Assembly: GCF_041228405.1 (NCBI RefSeq)
Contig: NZ_CP133888.1
Span: 1,798,001-1,862,000, forward strand
DNA from: Salinilacustrithrix flava
Lineage (GTDB): Bacteria > Actinomycetota > Acidimicrobiia > Acidimicrobiales > Salinilacustritrichaceae
DNA: 64,000 nucleotides
Reading direction: 5' to 3'
Below are positions 48,031 to 55,382 of this stretch, in pieces (positions within the stretch are counted from its first letter, which is position 1; each line of letters opens with the position of its first letter). Both the position numbers and the translations under genes were made by a program. Below the pieces are notes generated by a model, which worked only from the letters and a program-made list of their open reading frames with translations, ran no database searches and was not told where the DNA came from.

Positions 48031-48057
48031 TTAGCAGTCTCGTCTTGCGAGTGCCAG
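48031..48057 (+). promoter_or_regulatory. Degenerate second CIRCE-like element
   Basis: TTAGCAGTC, nine bases, GAGTGCCAG: 8 of 9 and 6 to 7 of 9 matches to the HrcA operator half-sites, with correct spacing. It overlaps the -35 box of groES. Double CIRCE arrangements are known before groE genes in other actinobacteria. Confidence 0.55.
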
Positions 48058-48073
48058 CCCGGTCCGTTACCGT
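48045..48073 (+). promoter_or_regulatory. Predicted groES-groL promoter
   Basis: TTGCGA at 48045-48050, a 17-base spacer and TACCGT at 48068-48073. It overlaps both CIRCE-type elements, so HrcA binding would block polymerase. Confidence 0.55.
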
Positions 48074-48099
48074 TAGCACTCGTCCGTACCGAGTGCTAA
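48073..48099 (+). promoter_or_regulatory. CIRCE operator
   Basis: TTAGCACTC, nine bases, GAGTGCTAA: a perfect CIRCE inverted repeat, the binding site of the heat-shock repressor HrcA. It begins at the -10 box and ends 25 bases before the groES ATG. Confidence 0.95.
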
Positions 48100-48124
48100 C
48101 GCGTCACCCATGGAGGCGTCCCCG

Positions 48125-48415
48125 ATGAACCTGCAGCCCCTCGAGGACCGCATCGTCGTCCGTCCGAGCGAGTCCGAAGAGACCACCGCAAGCGGCCTGG
48201 TCATCCCCGACACCGCCAAGGAGAAGCCCCAGCAGGGCGAGGTCCTGGCCGTCGGCCCCGGCAAGCGCTCCGAGCAGTCCGGTGAGCTCATCCCCGTCGA
48301 CGTCTCCGTCGGCGACACCGTCGTCTACAGCAAGTACGGAGGCACCGAGATCGCCTCCGGCGGCGAGGATCTCCTGATCCTGAACGCCCGCGACGTGCTC
48401 GCCATCGTCAAGTAA
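48125..48415 (+). CDS. groES: Co-chaperonin GroES
   Basis: Lid of the GroEL folding chamber, 96 aa. MNLQPLEDRIVVRPSESEE and the mobile loop with GLVIPDTAKEKPQQGEV are diagnostic. ATG at 48125 has a GGAGG site; an earlier in-frame ATG lacks one. Controlled by CIRCE upstream. groL begins 15 bases after the stop. Confidence 0.98.
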   Translation: MNLQPLEDRIVVRPSESEETTASGLVIPDTAKEKPQQGEVLAVGPGKRSEQSGELIPVDVSVGDTVVYSKYGGTEIASGGEDLLILNARDVLAIVK

Positions 48416-48430
48416 GGAAAAGACTCACAC

Positions 48431-50074
48431 ATGGCAAAGATCCTGAAGTTCGGCGACGAAGCTCGCCGCTCCCTCGAGGCCGGCGTCAACCGCCTGGCCG
48501 ACTCCGTGAAGGTGACGATCGGCCCCAAGGGCCGCAACGTCGTGCTCGAGAAGAAGTTCGGCGCACCGACCATCACCAACGACGGCGTGTCCATCGCCCG
48601 TGAGGTCGAGCTCGAGGACCCGTTCGAGAACATGGGCGCCCAGCTGGTGAAGGAGGTGGCCACCAAGACCAACGACATCGCTGGCGACGGCACCACCACC
48701 GCCACCGTGCTGGCCCAGTCGCTCGTGCACGAAGGCCTCCGCAACGTGGCCGCCGGCGCCTCCCCGATGCAGCTCAAGAAGGGCATCGAGGCCGCCGTCA
48801 AGGCTGCGGTCGACTCGATCGCCGAGCAGGCCAACGAGATCGACGACAAGAGCGAGATCGCTCAGGTCGCCGCCATCTCCGCTGCCGACCCGACCATCGG
48901 TGAGATCCTCGCCGACGCCATCGACAAGGTCGGCAAGGACGGCGTGGTCACCGTCGAGGAGTCCAACACCTTCGGCATGGACCTCGAGTTCACCGAGGGC
49001 ATGCAGTTCGACAAGGGCTACCTGTCGCCGTACTTCGTCTCCGACGCGGAGCGCCAGGAAGCCGTCCTCGAGGACCCCTACATCCTCCTCTACGGCTCCA
49101 AGATCTCCTCGGTCCAGGACGTGCTCCCGGTCCTCGAGAAGGTCATGCAGTCCGGCAAGCCGCTGGTGATCGTCGCCGAGGACGTCGAGGGCGAAGCCCT
49201 GGCCGTGCTCGTGGTGAACAAGATCCGTGGCACCTTCACCGCCGCTGCGGTCAAGGCCCCCGGCTTCGGCGAGCGCCGCAAGGCGATGCTGCAGGACATG
49301 GCCATCCTCACCGGTGGCCAGGTCATCTCCGAAGAGGTCGGCCTCAAGCTCGAGAGCACGACCCTCGACCTGCTCGGCACCGCCCGCAAGGTGATCATCA
49401 CCAAGGACGACACCACGATCGTCGAGGGTGGCGGCTCCGAAGCTGACGTCGCCGGCCGCATCGAGCAGATCAAGCGCGAGATCGACGACACCGACTCCGA
49501 CTGGGATCGCGAGAAGCTCCAGGAGCGCCTCGCCAAGCTCAGCGGCGGCGTCGCCGTGGTCCGCGTGGGTGCAGCCACCGAGGTGGAGCTCAAGGAGAAG
49601 AAGCACCGCATCGAGGACGCCCTCTCGGCGACCCGTGCAGCCATCGAGGAAGGCGTGGTCGCCGGTGGCGGCACCGCCCTGCTCCGGGCCCGCGCTGCCG
49701 TGCAGAAGGTGATCGACAGCCTCGAGGAGGACCAGCAGACCGGCGCTCGCGCCGTGTACACCGCGCTGGCCGCCCCGGCCCGTCAGATCGCCGTCAACGC
49801 CGGCCTCGAAGGCGCCGTGGTGGTCGAGGCCGTCGAGCGCGAGACCGGCACGAGCGGCTTCAACGCCGCCACCGGCGAGTACGTCGACCTGGTCAAGGCC
49901 GGCGTCATCGACCCGGCCAAGGTCACGCGTGCGGCGCTGCAGAACGCGGCGTCCATCGCAGCCATGGTCCTCACCACCGAGTGCCTGGTCGCTGACCAGC
50001 CCGAGGACGAGCCGGCGATGCCCGGCGGTGGCGACATGGGCGGCATGGGCGGCATGGGCGGGATGGGCTTCTAG
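48431..50074 (+). CDS. groL: Chaperonin GroEL
   Basis: 60-kDa chaperonin, 547 aa. GPKGRNVVLEKKFGAPTIT, the ATP-binding GDGTTTATVLAQ and the hinge regions are all normal. The C-terminus has the Gly/Met repeat (GGMGGMGGMGF) of the standard folding form, unlike the His-rich GroEL1 of mycobacteria. Cotranscribed with groES; a strong hairpin follows. Confidence 0.98.
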   Translation: MAKILKFGDEARRSLEAGVNRLADSVKVTIGPKGRNVVLEKKFGAPTITNDGVSIAREVELEDPFENMGAQLVKEVATKTNDIAGDGTTTATVLAQSLVHEGLRNVAAGASPMQLKKGIEAAVKAAVDSIAEQANEIDDKSEIAQVAAISAADPTIGEILADAIDKVGKDGVVTVEESNTFGMDLEFTEGMQFDKGYLSPYFVSDAERQEAVLEDPYILLYGSKISSVQDVLPVLEKVMQSGKPLVIVAEDVEGEALAVLVVNKIRGTFTAAAVKAPGFGERRKAMLQDMAILTGGQVISEEVGLKLESTTLDLLGTARKVIITKDDTTIVEGGGSEADVAGRIEQIKREIDDTDSDWDREKLQERLAKLSGGVAVVRVGAATEVELKEKKHRIEDALSATRAAIEEGVVAGGGTALLRARAAVQKVIDSLEEDQQTGARAVYTALAAPARQIAVNAGLEGAVVVEAVERETGTSGFNAATGEYVDLVKAGVIDPAKVTRAALQNAASIAAMVLTTECLVADQPEDEPAMPGGGDMGGMGGMGGMGF

Positions 50075-50105
50075 CCCCCTCCCCCTGATCGACCCAGATC
50101 CGACG

Positions 50106-50140
50106 GTGCCGGGCCCGAGTGGCCCGGCACTCGCCGTTTT
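50106..50140 (+). terminator. Terminator of groES-groL
   Basis: GTGCCGGGCC at 50106-50115 and GGCCCGGCAC at 50121-50130 form a perfect 10-base stem with a 5-base loop; TCGCCGTTTT follows. A good intrinsic terminator. Confidence 0.8.
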
Positions 50141-50170
50141 CGCCCGGGGCGTGGCTAGCCTCGGTCCGGT

Positions 50171-50353
50171 ATGGAGATCCCCCCGCCGAACCCCGAAAAG
50201 CTCCTCGACCACTGGATGGAGTGGGAGAAGGGTGAGATCCCCCCGGGCGAGCTCATGAAGCAGCTGAAGATGCACGGCATGCGCCAGCTGCTCGAGGGCA
50301 TCGTCGCCGATTCCGAAGGCGGCGGTGAGACCGTCGGTGACGTGCTCGGCTGA
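50171..50353 (+). CDS. Small conserved-looking hypothetical protein
   Basis: A 60-aa acidic, amphipathic protein (EKLLDHWMEWEKGEIPPGEL; KMHGMRQLLEGIVADSE) with no domain I can name. TAGCCT at 50156-50161 lies 9 bases before the ATG, and the groL terminator precedes that, so it looks like its own leaderless unit. The following gene starts 31 bases downstream. Function unknown. Confidence 0.68.
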   Translation: MEIPPPNPEKLLDHWMEWEKGEIPPGELMKQLKMHGMRQLLEGIVADSEGGGETVGDVLG

Positions 50354-50384
50354 CCGTGCGCCAGCCCCGGCACCCTCGCCGACC

Positions 50385-51062
50385 GTGAGCCGGGGCGGGC
50401 CCCAGCGCATCCCCCGACCGCCGGGCACCCGGCCCGGAGGGCCGCCGTCCTGGGCGTCGCTGCCCGAGGACCACCGCCATCCGAGCCTGGACCAGGTGCG
50501 TGCCGCGCTGGCGGCAGGCCCCGAAGCCCGTCGCTCGCCGGTGGAGGGCCTGACCAGCCGGTGCTCGGCGGTGCTCGCTCCGCTCTACGAGCACGACGGC
50601 GAGACCCACGTGGTGCTCACCCGTCGGGCCTGGCACATGCGCTCCCACACCGGAGAGGTCAGCTTCCCGGGTGGCAAGCAGGAGCCGGGGGAGACCCCGT
50701 GGCAGACCGCGCTCCGGGAGGCCCACGAGGAGGTCGCGCTCGACCCTGCCTCCGTCGAGCAGGTCGGCGAGCTCCACCACCTCGCCACGGTCACCAGCCG
50801 CTCCTCGATCGTGCCCTACGTGGGTGTGCTGCCCGGCCGGCCCCGGCTGGCACCGAACCCCGACGAGGTCGACGCCATCCTCCACGTCTCCCTGGCCGAC
50901 CTGCTCGACCCGGAGGCGTACCGCCAGGAGCGCTGGGGCCTCCCGGGCATCGACCGGCCGATCCACTTCTTCGAGATCGTCGGGGACACCATCTGGGGTG
51001 CCACCGCCTCCATGCTCGTCGACCTGCTGAACCGCATCACCACTCCTACGCCGACGAGCTGA
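50385..51062 (+). CDS. NUDIX hydrolase, CoA-pyrophosphatase-like
   Basis: NUDIX hydrolase of 225 aa. The Nudix box is GGKQEPGETPWQTALREAHEE, with Ala where Gly normally ends the motif; the upstream TRRAWHMRSHTGEVSFPGG segment fits the CoA diphosphatase (NudL/YeaB) group, which cleaves CoA and its derivatives. The GTG at 50385 is a tentative start; the first ~35 residues are Pro/Gly-rich and may not be translated. Confidence 0.87.
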   Translation: MSRGGPQRIPRPPGTRPGGPPSWASLPEDHRHPSLDQVRAALAAGPEARRSPVEGLTSRCSAVLAPLYEHDGETHVVLTRRAWHMRSHTGEVSFPGGKQEPGETPWQTALREAHEEVALDPASVEQVGELHHLATVTSRSSIVPYVGVLPGRPRLAPNPDEVDAILHVSLADLLDPEAYRQERWGLPGIDRPIHFFEIVGDTIWGATASMLVDLLNRITTPTPTS

Positions 51063-51071
51063 GCCCCGACG

Positions 51072-51497
51072 TCAGACCAGCGCCTCCTCCGACACCAGGT
51101 GGGTGAGTGGGAGGTCGGGGTACGCCGCGGCCATGCGGCGGGGGACGTCGAAGCGCCACCAGCGGGAGATCCCGCGCGGGAGCGTCGACAGCACGAGGCC
51201 GTCGAAGGTGCCCGCACCCTCCCGGCGCAGGACGACCCCGACGGCGTAGACCGGGTTGGCGTCGCCGACCTCGCCGGTGGCGCCCATCCCCATCGACGCC
51301 AACCGTTCGAGCATCTCGTCCAGGGTCTTGTTCGCCCCCGCGTGCACCTCACCCTCGGTCCACGCGTGGTCCGGGTGGTGCATCGGCACCACCAGGTGGA
51401 ACCGGCAGCCCGGATGCGCTGCTCGCAGCTCGCGCAGGTGCTCGACCAGGTGCGCGCCGCCGAGCGTCTTGTGGGCAACGACCAGGTAGCGGCGCAT
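51072..51497 (-). CDS. Universal-stress-like hypothetical protein
   Basis: A 141-aa protein beginning MRRYLVVAHKTLGGAHLVEH, with HLVVPMHHPDHAWTEGE in the middle and a probable nucleotide-binding-like alpha/beta fold. It resembles short actinobacterial proteins often annotated as universal-stress-like; no catalytic motif is evident. ATG at 51497 has a GGGGGAGG site. Convergent with the NUDIX gene, ten bases away. Confidence 0.7.
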   Translation of the reverse strand: MRRYLVVAHKTLGGAHLVEHLRELRAAHPGCRFHLVVPMHHPDHAWTEGEVHAGANKTLDEMLERLASMGMGATGEVGDANPVYAVGVVLRREGAGTFDGLVLSTLPRGISRWWRFDVPRRMAAAYPDLPLTHLVSEEALV

Positions 51498-51633
51498 CGC
51501 AGCCTCCCCCCGTCATGCTCGGCCCTCGTGTGCCGAGCGGCTCTGCCACGAGCATGCGCCCGACCGGTGCGGCTGTCCAGCCCCGGGCAGCGACCGGGGG
51601 CGTCCCCGGGTCCGGGCGCCTAGCCTCGACGAC

Positions 51634-51915
51634 GTGCTCGCCGCCTTCGTGCTGATCCAGGCCCGCCCCGACGCCATCACCGAGCTCGGCCACGCGCTGG
51701 CCGACACCGAGGGTGTGCGGGAGGCCCATTCGGTCGCCGGATCCGGGTTCGATCTGGTGGCTGTGCTCGCCGTGCCCGACCACGAGGCGATCGCCACCGT
51801 CGTCACGGAGCGCATCTCCAAGCTCGACGGGGTGATCGACACCACGACGATGATCGCCTTCCGGCAGTACTCCACGGCCGAGCTCGACGCCAGCTACGAC
51901 GACTTCGTCGGGTAG
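51634..51915 (+). CDS. Stand-alone Lrp/AsnC ligand-binding domain
   Basis: A 93-aa protein that is only the RAM domain of Lrp/AsnC regulators: AAFVLIQARPDAITELGHAL, GSGFDLVAVLAVPDH and the C-terminal DTTTMIAFRQYS. There is no helix-turn-helix. Such stand-alone forms bind amino acids or partner proteins. GTG at 51634 with TAGCCT ending 7 bases upstream, so leaderless. Confidence 0.88.
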   Translation: MLAAFVLIQARPDAITELGHALADTEGVREAHSVAGSGFDLVAVLAVPDHEAIATVVTERISKLDGVIDTTTMIAFRQYSTAELDASYDDFVG

Positions 51916-51929
51916 GCGGCGCTGCGGGG

Positions 51930-52739
51930 TCAGCTGCCTGGCTTCTCGGCGACGAACAGCAGCGCGCCGCCCTTCGACCGGGCGGAGAAGCCCTCCAGGC
52001 CGGCGGCGCTGCACATCTCCTCGAGCTCCCGGGCTCCGAAGTACCGCAACCCCGAGAGACGGGCGAAGGCCTGCTCGGCTGTGCGGCCGATGCTCCCGAG
52101 CGGCTGCAGCGGTGCGACCAGGGTCATGCCGATGAACCTGCCTCCCGGCCGCACGACACGCGCCACCTCGTCGATGACCGCAGCTGGGTCGCCGAAGAGG
52201 TAGAGGGCAGCGGCGCAGTGCACCACGTCGACGGTCGCGTCGCCGATCGGCAAGGTGTGGGCATCGACCCGGGCGAACCCGATGGAGGAGCTGTCCGGCG
52301 TGGCCTGCACCGCCTGCTCGAGCATCGGTACGGACAGGTCCAGCCCGACGACGGAGGCGCCGTCGAGCCCGGCGGCGAGCCGGCGCGTGGTGTTGCCCGG
52401 CCCGCAGGCCAGGTCGAGGACGGTCGCACCCACTGTGGGCTCGAGCCACTCGATCAGCTGGTCGGTCTCCGCGGCGGGATCGGTGCCGCCGGCGAGGCGG
52501 GTGAACAGCGGGCGCCAGATGGACTCGTAGATCGAGACCAGGGGTCGGAACCGCATCGCTCGCTGTCCCGGCGTGTCGCGCTGGACCACGGCCCGGACCA
52601 GGTCTGGCGCCCGGCCGGCGATCAGGTCGAAGCGGTGACCGGCGCGGCAGGTGACGGCATCCGGACCCGCCGGCTCCAGCGCTGCGCCGCAGTCGGGGCA
52701 GCGGAGGACATCCAGCACCGGCCGGAGGGAGGCAGCCAC
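51930..52739 (-). CDS. Zinc-ribbon SAM-dependent methyltransferase
   Basis: Protein of 269 aa. The N-terminus has a zinc-ribbon-like CPDCG with C and H further on (CRAGHRFD), as in RlmA-type and related methyltransferases. The class I core is LDLACGPGNTTRRLA, VGLDLSVPML and VHCAAALYLFGDP. Substrate unknown. GTG start at 52739 with TACCGT 6 bases upstream (52746-52751), so leaderless. Confidence 0.85.
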   Translation of the reverse strand: MAASLRPVLDVLRCPDCGAALEPAGPDAVTCRAGHRFDLIAGRAPDLVRAVVQRDTPGQRAMRFRPLVSIYESIWRPLFTRLAGGTDPAAETDQLIEWLEPTVGATVLDLACGPGNTTRRLAAGLDGASVVGLDLSVPMLEQAVQATPDSSSIGFARVDAHTLPIGDATVDVVHCAAALYLFGDPAAVIDEVARVVRPGGRFIGMTLVAPLQPLGSIGRTAEQAFARLSGLRYFGARELEEMCSAAGLEGFSARSKGGALLFVAEKPGS

Positions 52740-52755
52740 ACCGCCACGGTAGGCG

Positions 52756-53490
52756 TCAGGTGGCGGAGAAGCCGCCGTCGACGGCGATGGCCTGCCCGGT
52801 GACGAAGGCGGCGGCGTCGGAGCAGAGGAACACCGCGATGCCGGCGAAGTCCCCGGGCGTGCCGTTGCGGCCCACCATGGTGCGGGCCGCGAGTGCCTCG
52901 GCTCGTTCGGGCTCCTCGACGAAGATGCGCTCGGTCATGGCCGTGCGGACGAAACCGGGGATCACGCAGTTCACGGTGACGCCGGCGGGGGACCAGGCCT
53001 CGGCCTGCGAGCGGGTCAGGCCGAGGAGCCCGGCCTTCGACGCGCCGTAGCCGCCGCTGTTCCCGAACGCCCGCCACGACTGCTGGGAGCCGACGTGCAG
53101 GATGCGACCCCAGCCTCGCTCGACCATGCCCGGTGCCAGTCGCTGGCCGAGCAGGAAGGGCGCGGTCAGGTTCACCGCCATCGTGGTCGCCCAGTCGTCG
53201 GTGGTGAGCTCCCGCATCGGCGGGCGGAGGTTGACGCCGGCGGCGTTGACCACGATGTCGATGTCGCCCACCTGGCCGCAGAGGTGGTCGATCTGCCCCT
53301 CGTCGCCGACGTCGGCGACGGTCCAGCTGGCGCGCTCGCCGATCTCGTCGGCTGCACGCTCCAGGTCCGCCGGGGTTCGTGCCACGAGCACCACCTCTGC
53401 GCCCGCAGCGGCGAGCGCACCGGCCATCGCCCGGCCGATGCCGGTGCTTGCCCCGGTGACGAGCGTGCGTCGACCGTCGAGAGAGAACAC
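52756..53490 (-). CDS. Short-chain dehydrogenase/reductase
   Basis: NAD(P)-dependent SDR, 244 aa. TGASTGIGRAM is the cofactor loop, NAAGVN the structural Asn motif, and the catalytic Ser/Tyr/Lys are in HVGSQQSWRAFGNSGGYGASK. The end AVDGGFSAT is typical. The frame is open to 53622, but homology begins at FSLDGRR, so the GTG at 53490 is used. The substrate cannot be inferred. Confidence 0.9.
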   Translation of the reverse strand: MFSLDGRRTLVTGASTGIGRAMAGALAAAGAEVVLVARTPADLERAADEIGERASWTVADVGDEGQIDHLCGQVGDIDIVVNAAGVNLRPPMRELTTDDWATTMAVNLTAPFLLGQRLAPGMVERGWGRILHVGSQQSWRAFGNSGGYGASKAGLLGLTRSQAEAWSPAGVTVNCVIPGFVRTAMTERIFVEEPERAEALAARTMVGRNGTPGDFAGIAVFLCSDAAAFVTGQAIAVDGGFSAT

Positions 53491-53569
53491 CGCGGCAGCC
53501 TTGCTGATGGCTGCCCCGTCGGCACGGTGACTTCCCGGCGATGGATGGCGCCGGTGGCAGGCTCGGCCC

Positions 53570-54136
53570 GTGGGCGAGGACGAGGCAACCGTGCCGGGCG
53601 GATCCGCGAGGCGGATCCTCATCTACGGGGTGACCGGGTCGGGCAAGACGACGTTGGCACGGGCGATCGGCGAGCGGGCGGGCATCCCCTGGCACTCCGC
53701 CGACGACGAGCTCGGTTGGCTGCCCGGCTGGGTGGAGCGCCCGACTGACGAGCAGCGCGCGATCGCCGCCGAGATCGCCGCCCGTGACGCATGGGTGCTC
53801 GACACCGCCTACAGCCGCTGGCGCGACGTGGTGATGCCCCGGGTGCAGCTGATCGTGGCCCTCGACTACCGCAGGTCGGTCTCCCTGCGGCGGTTGCTCC
53901 GCCGGACGGTCCGCCGGGTGGTCCGGCGGGAGCGGGTCTGCAACGGCAACCAGGAGACGTGGCGACGGGCCGTCAACCGTGACTCGATCATCCGCTGGCA
54001 CTTCCGGACGTTCCCCACGAAGCTGGCGCAGATCGACGAGTGGGTGGCCGACCCATCCGGGCCGCCGGTGATGCGGCTGCGGTCGCCGGCGGAGACCGAG
54101 CGCTGGTTGGAGACGTTCGGCGCACCGATGGCCTGA
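53570..54136 (+). CDS. P-loop adenylate-kinase-like protein
   Basis: A 188-aa P-loop protein with ILIYGVTGSGKTTLARAI as Walker A and an Arg-rich LID-like region (RRLLRRTVRRVVRRERVCNGNQETW). It matches the topology-modulation (FlaR/AAA18) type of small kinases. GTG at 53570 with CAGGCT 6 bases upstream, so possibly leaderless. Divergent from the SDR gene. Substrate unknown. Confidence 0.82.
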   Translation: MGEDEATVPGGSARRILIYGVTGSGKTTLARAIGERAGIPWHSADDELGWLPGWVERPTDEQRAIAAEIAARDAWVLDTAYSRWRDVVMPRVQLIVALDYRRSVSLRRLLRRTVRRVVRRERVCNGNQETWRRAVNRDSIIRWHFRTFPTKLAQIDEWVADPSGPPVMRLRSPAETERWLETFGAPMA

Positions 54137-54181
54137 GCACGAGGTCCGGGACGGGTTCGACCGCTCACCGGGGCGCGCCGG

Positions 54182-54208
54182 TGACCCGGCCTGGGCGTGG
54201 CCGGGTCA
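54182..54208. terminator. Two-way terminator between kinase-like and DUF222 genes
   Basis: TGACCCGGCC and GGCCGGGTCA form a perfect 10-base stem with a 7-base loop. On the minus strand its first three bases are the stop codon of the DUF222 gene; on the plus strand it lies 46 bases after the kinase-like gene. Confidence 0.65.
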
Positions 54209-55267
54209 GCTGGCGCTCTTGGCGACGGGTTGGTCGGGGGCGCGGGGCGGCCGGTCCAGGTGGTGCCGTGGCGGTCGGTGGCCACCCATCGTCCGTCTTC
54301 GATGGGTGCGCAGGTCGATGTGGACGTTGACCCGCACGGCGGAGCGGGCGCGGGTGCGGCGGCGGGCCCGCCGCCGCCGGCAGGTCTCGGCTCGGCGCAG
54401 CCGGCGGCGGACGGCGTCGAGCCGTTCCAGCGGGTCGGTCAGGTCGAGGTCGGTGTCGAGGGCTTCGTCGAGGGTGTCGATGGGGGCCCAGCCGTCGAAG
54501 GTGTCCTCTGCGTCGCGATCTTCTTCCCGCTCCGACCGCTCGTCGTCGCCGTCGGTGGGGGTGGCGCCCCAGCGGGTGTCGTCGGGGTCGAGGGCGGCGC
54601 GGCACACGTCGTCCAGGGCGTCGGCTCGGCGTTCGCCGAGCCCCCGCTGGTACGGCCCCTCCTTGGGGTCGGGGTCGTCGGTCCAGGCGTCGAGCGCGGC
54701 GGCCACGTTGAGGAACGCGGACGGGGACAGGTCGGCGTGGACCTCACCACCGCCGAAGAGCCGTTGGGTCATGGTGAGGCTGTGGCGGGGGACCTGGCGA
54801 ACGGTCCGTTCCTGGTCGACCAGGCCGGTCCAGTGCCGGATGGCGGTCGACCAGTGCTCGGCGGGGCAGCCCCGGGCGTTGAGGCGCAGCAGGGCATCGA
54901 GGGAATCGGCCAGCCACGGTTCGCGCTCGTCTGTGACAGCTCGGCCCAGCGTGTCGGCCCGGGACAGGGCCAGCGCACCGGACAGCACGGCCTCGGACAG
55001 GGCCGGGTGGCGGTGGCACAGGCCGGCGATGCGTTCGAGCCGGTGGGCCTCGGGCTCGGAGCAGTGTGTGTAGGCCAGCAGCCACCGCTTGGCCGACGTG
55101 GCACCGGCGGCCCGCCACGCCGAGGTCGGCCACAGATCGAGCAGGTCGGCGACCAGGGTGCGCTGCGCGTGCTCGACCGCAGCGGCCGAGGCCGCCGCCC
55201 GGTCCAACCGCGCACGCGCCGTGGACGCGACGTCGGCGTCTCGGGCGAAGGTGGCGGGACCGGGCAT
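54206..55267 (-). CDS. DUF222-domain protein without HNH domain
   Basis: A 353-aa protein whose residues ~20-180 match DUF222, the N-terminal part of a large family of actinobacterial HNH endonucleases (TSAKRWLLAYTHCSEPEAHRL; LARLNARG-like text; RHSLTMTQRLFGGGEVHADL). A long acidic and then Arg-rich region follows. The C-terminal HNH nuclease is absent. Near 54290-54250 the codon pattern moves to another frame, where it reads IEDGRWVATDRHGTTWTG, and then returns, suggesting two compensating indels. ATG at 55267; a GAGGAG site is upstream. Probably a relic or a non-nuclease variant. Confidence 0.72.
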   Translation of the reverse strand: MPGPATFARDADVASTARARLDRAAASAAAVEHAQRTLVADLLDLWPTSAWRAAGATSAKRWLLAYTHCSEPEAHRLERIAGLCHRHPALSEAVLSGALALSRADTLGRAVTDEREPWLADSLDALLRLNARGCPAEHWSTAIRHWTGLVDQERTVRQVPRHSLTMTQRLFGGGEVHADLSPSAFLNVAAALDAWTDDPDPKEGPYQRGLGERRADALDDVCRAALDPDDTRWGATPTDGDDERSEREEDRDAEDTFDGWAPIDTLDEALDTDLDLTDPLERLDAVRRRLRRAETCRRRRARRRTRARSAVRVNVHIDLRTHRRRTMGGHRPPRHHLDRPPRAPDQPVAKSAS

Positions 55268-55382
55268 GACCCCATTCTCCTCAGAGGGTCCGACAGGAAC
55301 GGTGCGAACCGGACATCGCCCGACGAGATCCGAGATCGCGTCGTGGCGCAGATCGAGCCCCTCCGCCCCGTGGGCGCCCGAG

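Noticed and set aside
50030..50074. GGCATGGGC repeats at the end of groL as a DNA repeat
   Set aside because: They encode the ordinary GGM tail of GroEL.
54137..54180. A GGTTCGA-like stretch hinting at a tRNA
   Set aside because: No acceptor stem, no anticodon arm and no CCA end can be drawn around it.
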